A stretch of DNA of 64,000 nucleotides. Origin: Deltaproteobacteria bacterium. Its GTDB lineage: Bacteria > Desulfobacterota > Deferrimicrobia > Deferrimicrobiales > Deferrimicrobiaceae. The notes beneath the pieces are model-generated. The model saw only the letters and a list, made by a program, of their open reading frames with translations, had not been told where the DNA came from and ran no database searches. The DNA is taken from assembly GCA_021815305.1 (NCBI GenBank), contig JAKAHC010000006.1, positions 1 to 64,000 on the forward strand. The letters run 5' to 3'. The position numbers and the translations under genes were made by a program. Below are positions 63,216 to 64,000 of the stretch, piece after piece; position 1 is the stretch's first letter; every line of letters begins with the position of its first letter.

Positions 63216-63358
63216 TCCGGGGCGCGTTCCCCCACGGAAAGACCGCCGGCCCTTCCTTCCGGCCGGATCCGGTCCACTCCCCTCCCGGGGATCGCTTCCC
63301 CCTCCGGAGGGCGATTTCGGGAGGTCTTGAACTCTTCGACCTGTTCCCGCAACGTCAT
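63149..63358 (-). CDS. Short peroxiredoxin-like N-terminal ORF (probably truncated)
   Basis: A 69-residue ORF from an ATG with GGAG six bases upstream: MTLREQVEEFKTSRN, then LSVGERAPDYSV. This resembles the start of AhpC/TSA-like proteins (an N-terminal helix followed by GxxAPDFxL), but the peroxidatic Cys part is missing and the frame ends in the antisense of the VOC gene. It may be a remnant or a small protein in its own right. Confidence 0.4.
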   Translation of the reverse strand: MTLREQVEEFKTSRNRPPEGEAIPGRGVDRIRPEGRAGGLSVGERAPDYSVRMDPAEILGALRGIAAAR

Positions 63359-63493
63359 GGACGTCTCCATTCCGTTCCGCTTGCCGATACGCCGTCGAAA
63401 GGTGAGAATGTCTTACACGATGCCGGATCCTTCCCCTCACGCACCTTTCCGGGCGGACGGCATGGGGCTCTCCCATTGTGAGAGGAGCGGAAA

Positions 63494-64000
63494 ATGAGAA
63501 ACCGGTTGGCGGTATCGCTGGCTTCGGCGCTGTTCCTCTGGGCGGCGTCCTGCATGCCGGCCGCCGCGGAATCCGGCGGTGCGTCCCTCGGCCCCTTCGA
63601 GGTGCTCGGCGGCGGTACCCACTACCTCGACGTCGGGGCGGGGTACTTCAACGTACGGAACCATTTCGACAAACGTTCCCCCGCCGGCAGGATCGAGCTC
63701 CGGATCGGAAAGAAGATCGCCTTCGTCGGACCGGCGGCGGGCCTGGTGGCGAACGACGACGGGGCCCGGTACGGGTACACGGGGATCTACGCGGATTTCG
63801 CGTACGGGAATTTCGTCCTGACGCCCCTCCTGGCGATCGGGGCGTACCACCGGGGAAACAGCGTCGACCTGGGCGGTCCCTTCGAGTTCCGGGAGTCGCT
63901 GGAACTCGCCTACCGGCTCGGCGGCCGTTTCCGGGCCGGGATCTCGCTGGCCCACATCTCGAACGCGAACCTCTACCGGGTGAACCCCGGCCAGCAGGAT
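63494..64000 (+). CDS. PagL-like lipid A 3-O-deacylase (cut by window edge)
   Basis: 169 codons of an outer-membrane beta-barrel protein. A signal peptide covers about residues 1-25 (LAVSLASALFLWAAS, cut near PAAAES). Alternating strands follow, such as GGGTHYLDVGAGYFNV and IGAYHRGNSVDL, and ISLAHISNANLYRVNPG gives the His-x-Ser-Asn motif with the catalytic His and Ser of PagL lipid A deacylases. The gene runs beyond the window. AGAGGAGCGGAAA precedes the ATG. Confidence 0.83.
   Translation, partial: MRNRLAVSLASALFLWAASCMPAAAESGGASLGPFEVLGGGTHYLDVGAGYFNVRNHFDKRSPAGRIELRIGKKIAFVGPAAGLVANDDGARYGYTGIYADFAYGNFVLTPLLAIGAYHRGNSVDLGGPFEFRESLELAYRLGGRFRAGISLAHISNANLYRVNPGQQD

Overview
The window is about 64 kb of GC-rich bacterial chromosome. 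Gene content suggests a Deltaproteobacteria-like organism (Desulfuromonadota/Deferrimicrobia type): an SPASM radical SAM protein beside hemE-hemH-hemG, a NapH/NapG-like polyferredoxin, several iron-sulfur proteins, a gatCAB operon with NAD-salvage genes, PagL, and a probable selenoprotein. This placement is inference; there is no rRNA or other decisive marker. The only RNA gene seen is one tRNA-Asn. The window cuts katG at the left and pagL at the right.

Left third (about 1-17.8 kb): accessory DNA next to tRNA-Asn (17692-17767, minus). Three further copies of 'tRNA-Asn 3' end plus terminator hairpin' lie downstream of the tRNA, near 17.5, 14.4 and 1.4 kb, as expected if elements inserted repeatedly at the tRNA 3' end. 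Between them are toxin-antitoxin loci (HigB/XRE, AbiE with a broken toxin, a PIN remnant, RHH/RelE), two AraC regulators, an aldo/keto reductase, DUF899, DUF2182, VOC and RibD-C genes, many gene fragments, and copies of a dispersed repeat (called repeat A here) carrying a helix-turn-helix ORF. katG-perR lies at the far left. A core-looking trio (thioesterase, QueG-like protein, TetR) sits at 4.7-6.7 kb.

Middle (17.8-34.9 kb): a DedA-rhodanese fusion whose reading frame crosses an in-frame TGA followed by a SECIS-like stem-loop (candidate selenoprotein), a second thioesterase, CorA, the radical SAM-hemE-hemH-hemG cluster for late haem synthesis, a prohibitin-like SPFH protein, a wHTH-ferredoxin, YjbQ, LOG and glutaredoxin genes, an alpha/beta hydrolase and RqcH. 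Two long palindromic repeats with the same GGGGACGTAGCTACAA core lie here. A second accessory patch (31.9-34.9 kb) has an inverted repeat A copy, a small mobile-element gene, a HigBA-type pair with a clear promoter/operator, and remnants of hsdM and a transposase.

Right part (34.9-64 kb): mostly housekeeping. nadE; plsC, an endonuclease III-like gene, a small wHTH gene and lapA; a CDF transporter; a branched-chain aminotransferase; queE-queC; and a polyferredoxin. Next is a tight minus-strand run gatC-gatA-gatB-pncA-pncB-mtnA-glnE, in which genes overlap or are a few to a few tens of bases apart. Then come an rRNA methyltransferase, a Mg-chelatase-like operon (ChlI/ChlD fusion, unknown 130-aa protein, stand-alone ChlI) whose two ATPase halves share an apparently identical 689-bp block, an ECF sigma/anti-sigma pair, a UvrD/PcrA helicase, a two-domain VOC dioxygenase-like gene and the start of pagL.

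Strongest leads: the candidate selenocysteine in the DedA-rhodanese gene, the 689-bp duplication in the chelatase-like operon, and the stacked tRNA-Asn 3' ends around the accessory island.
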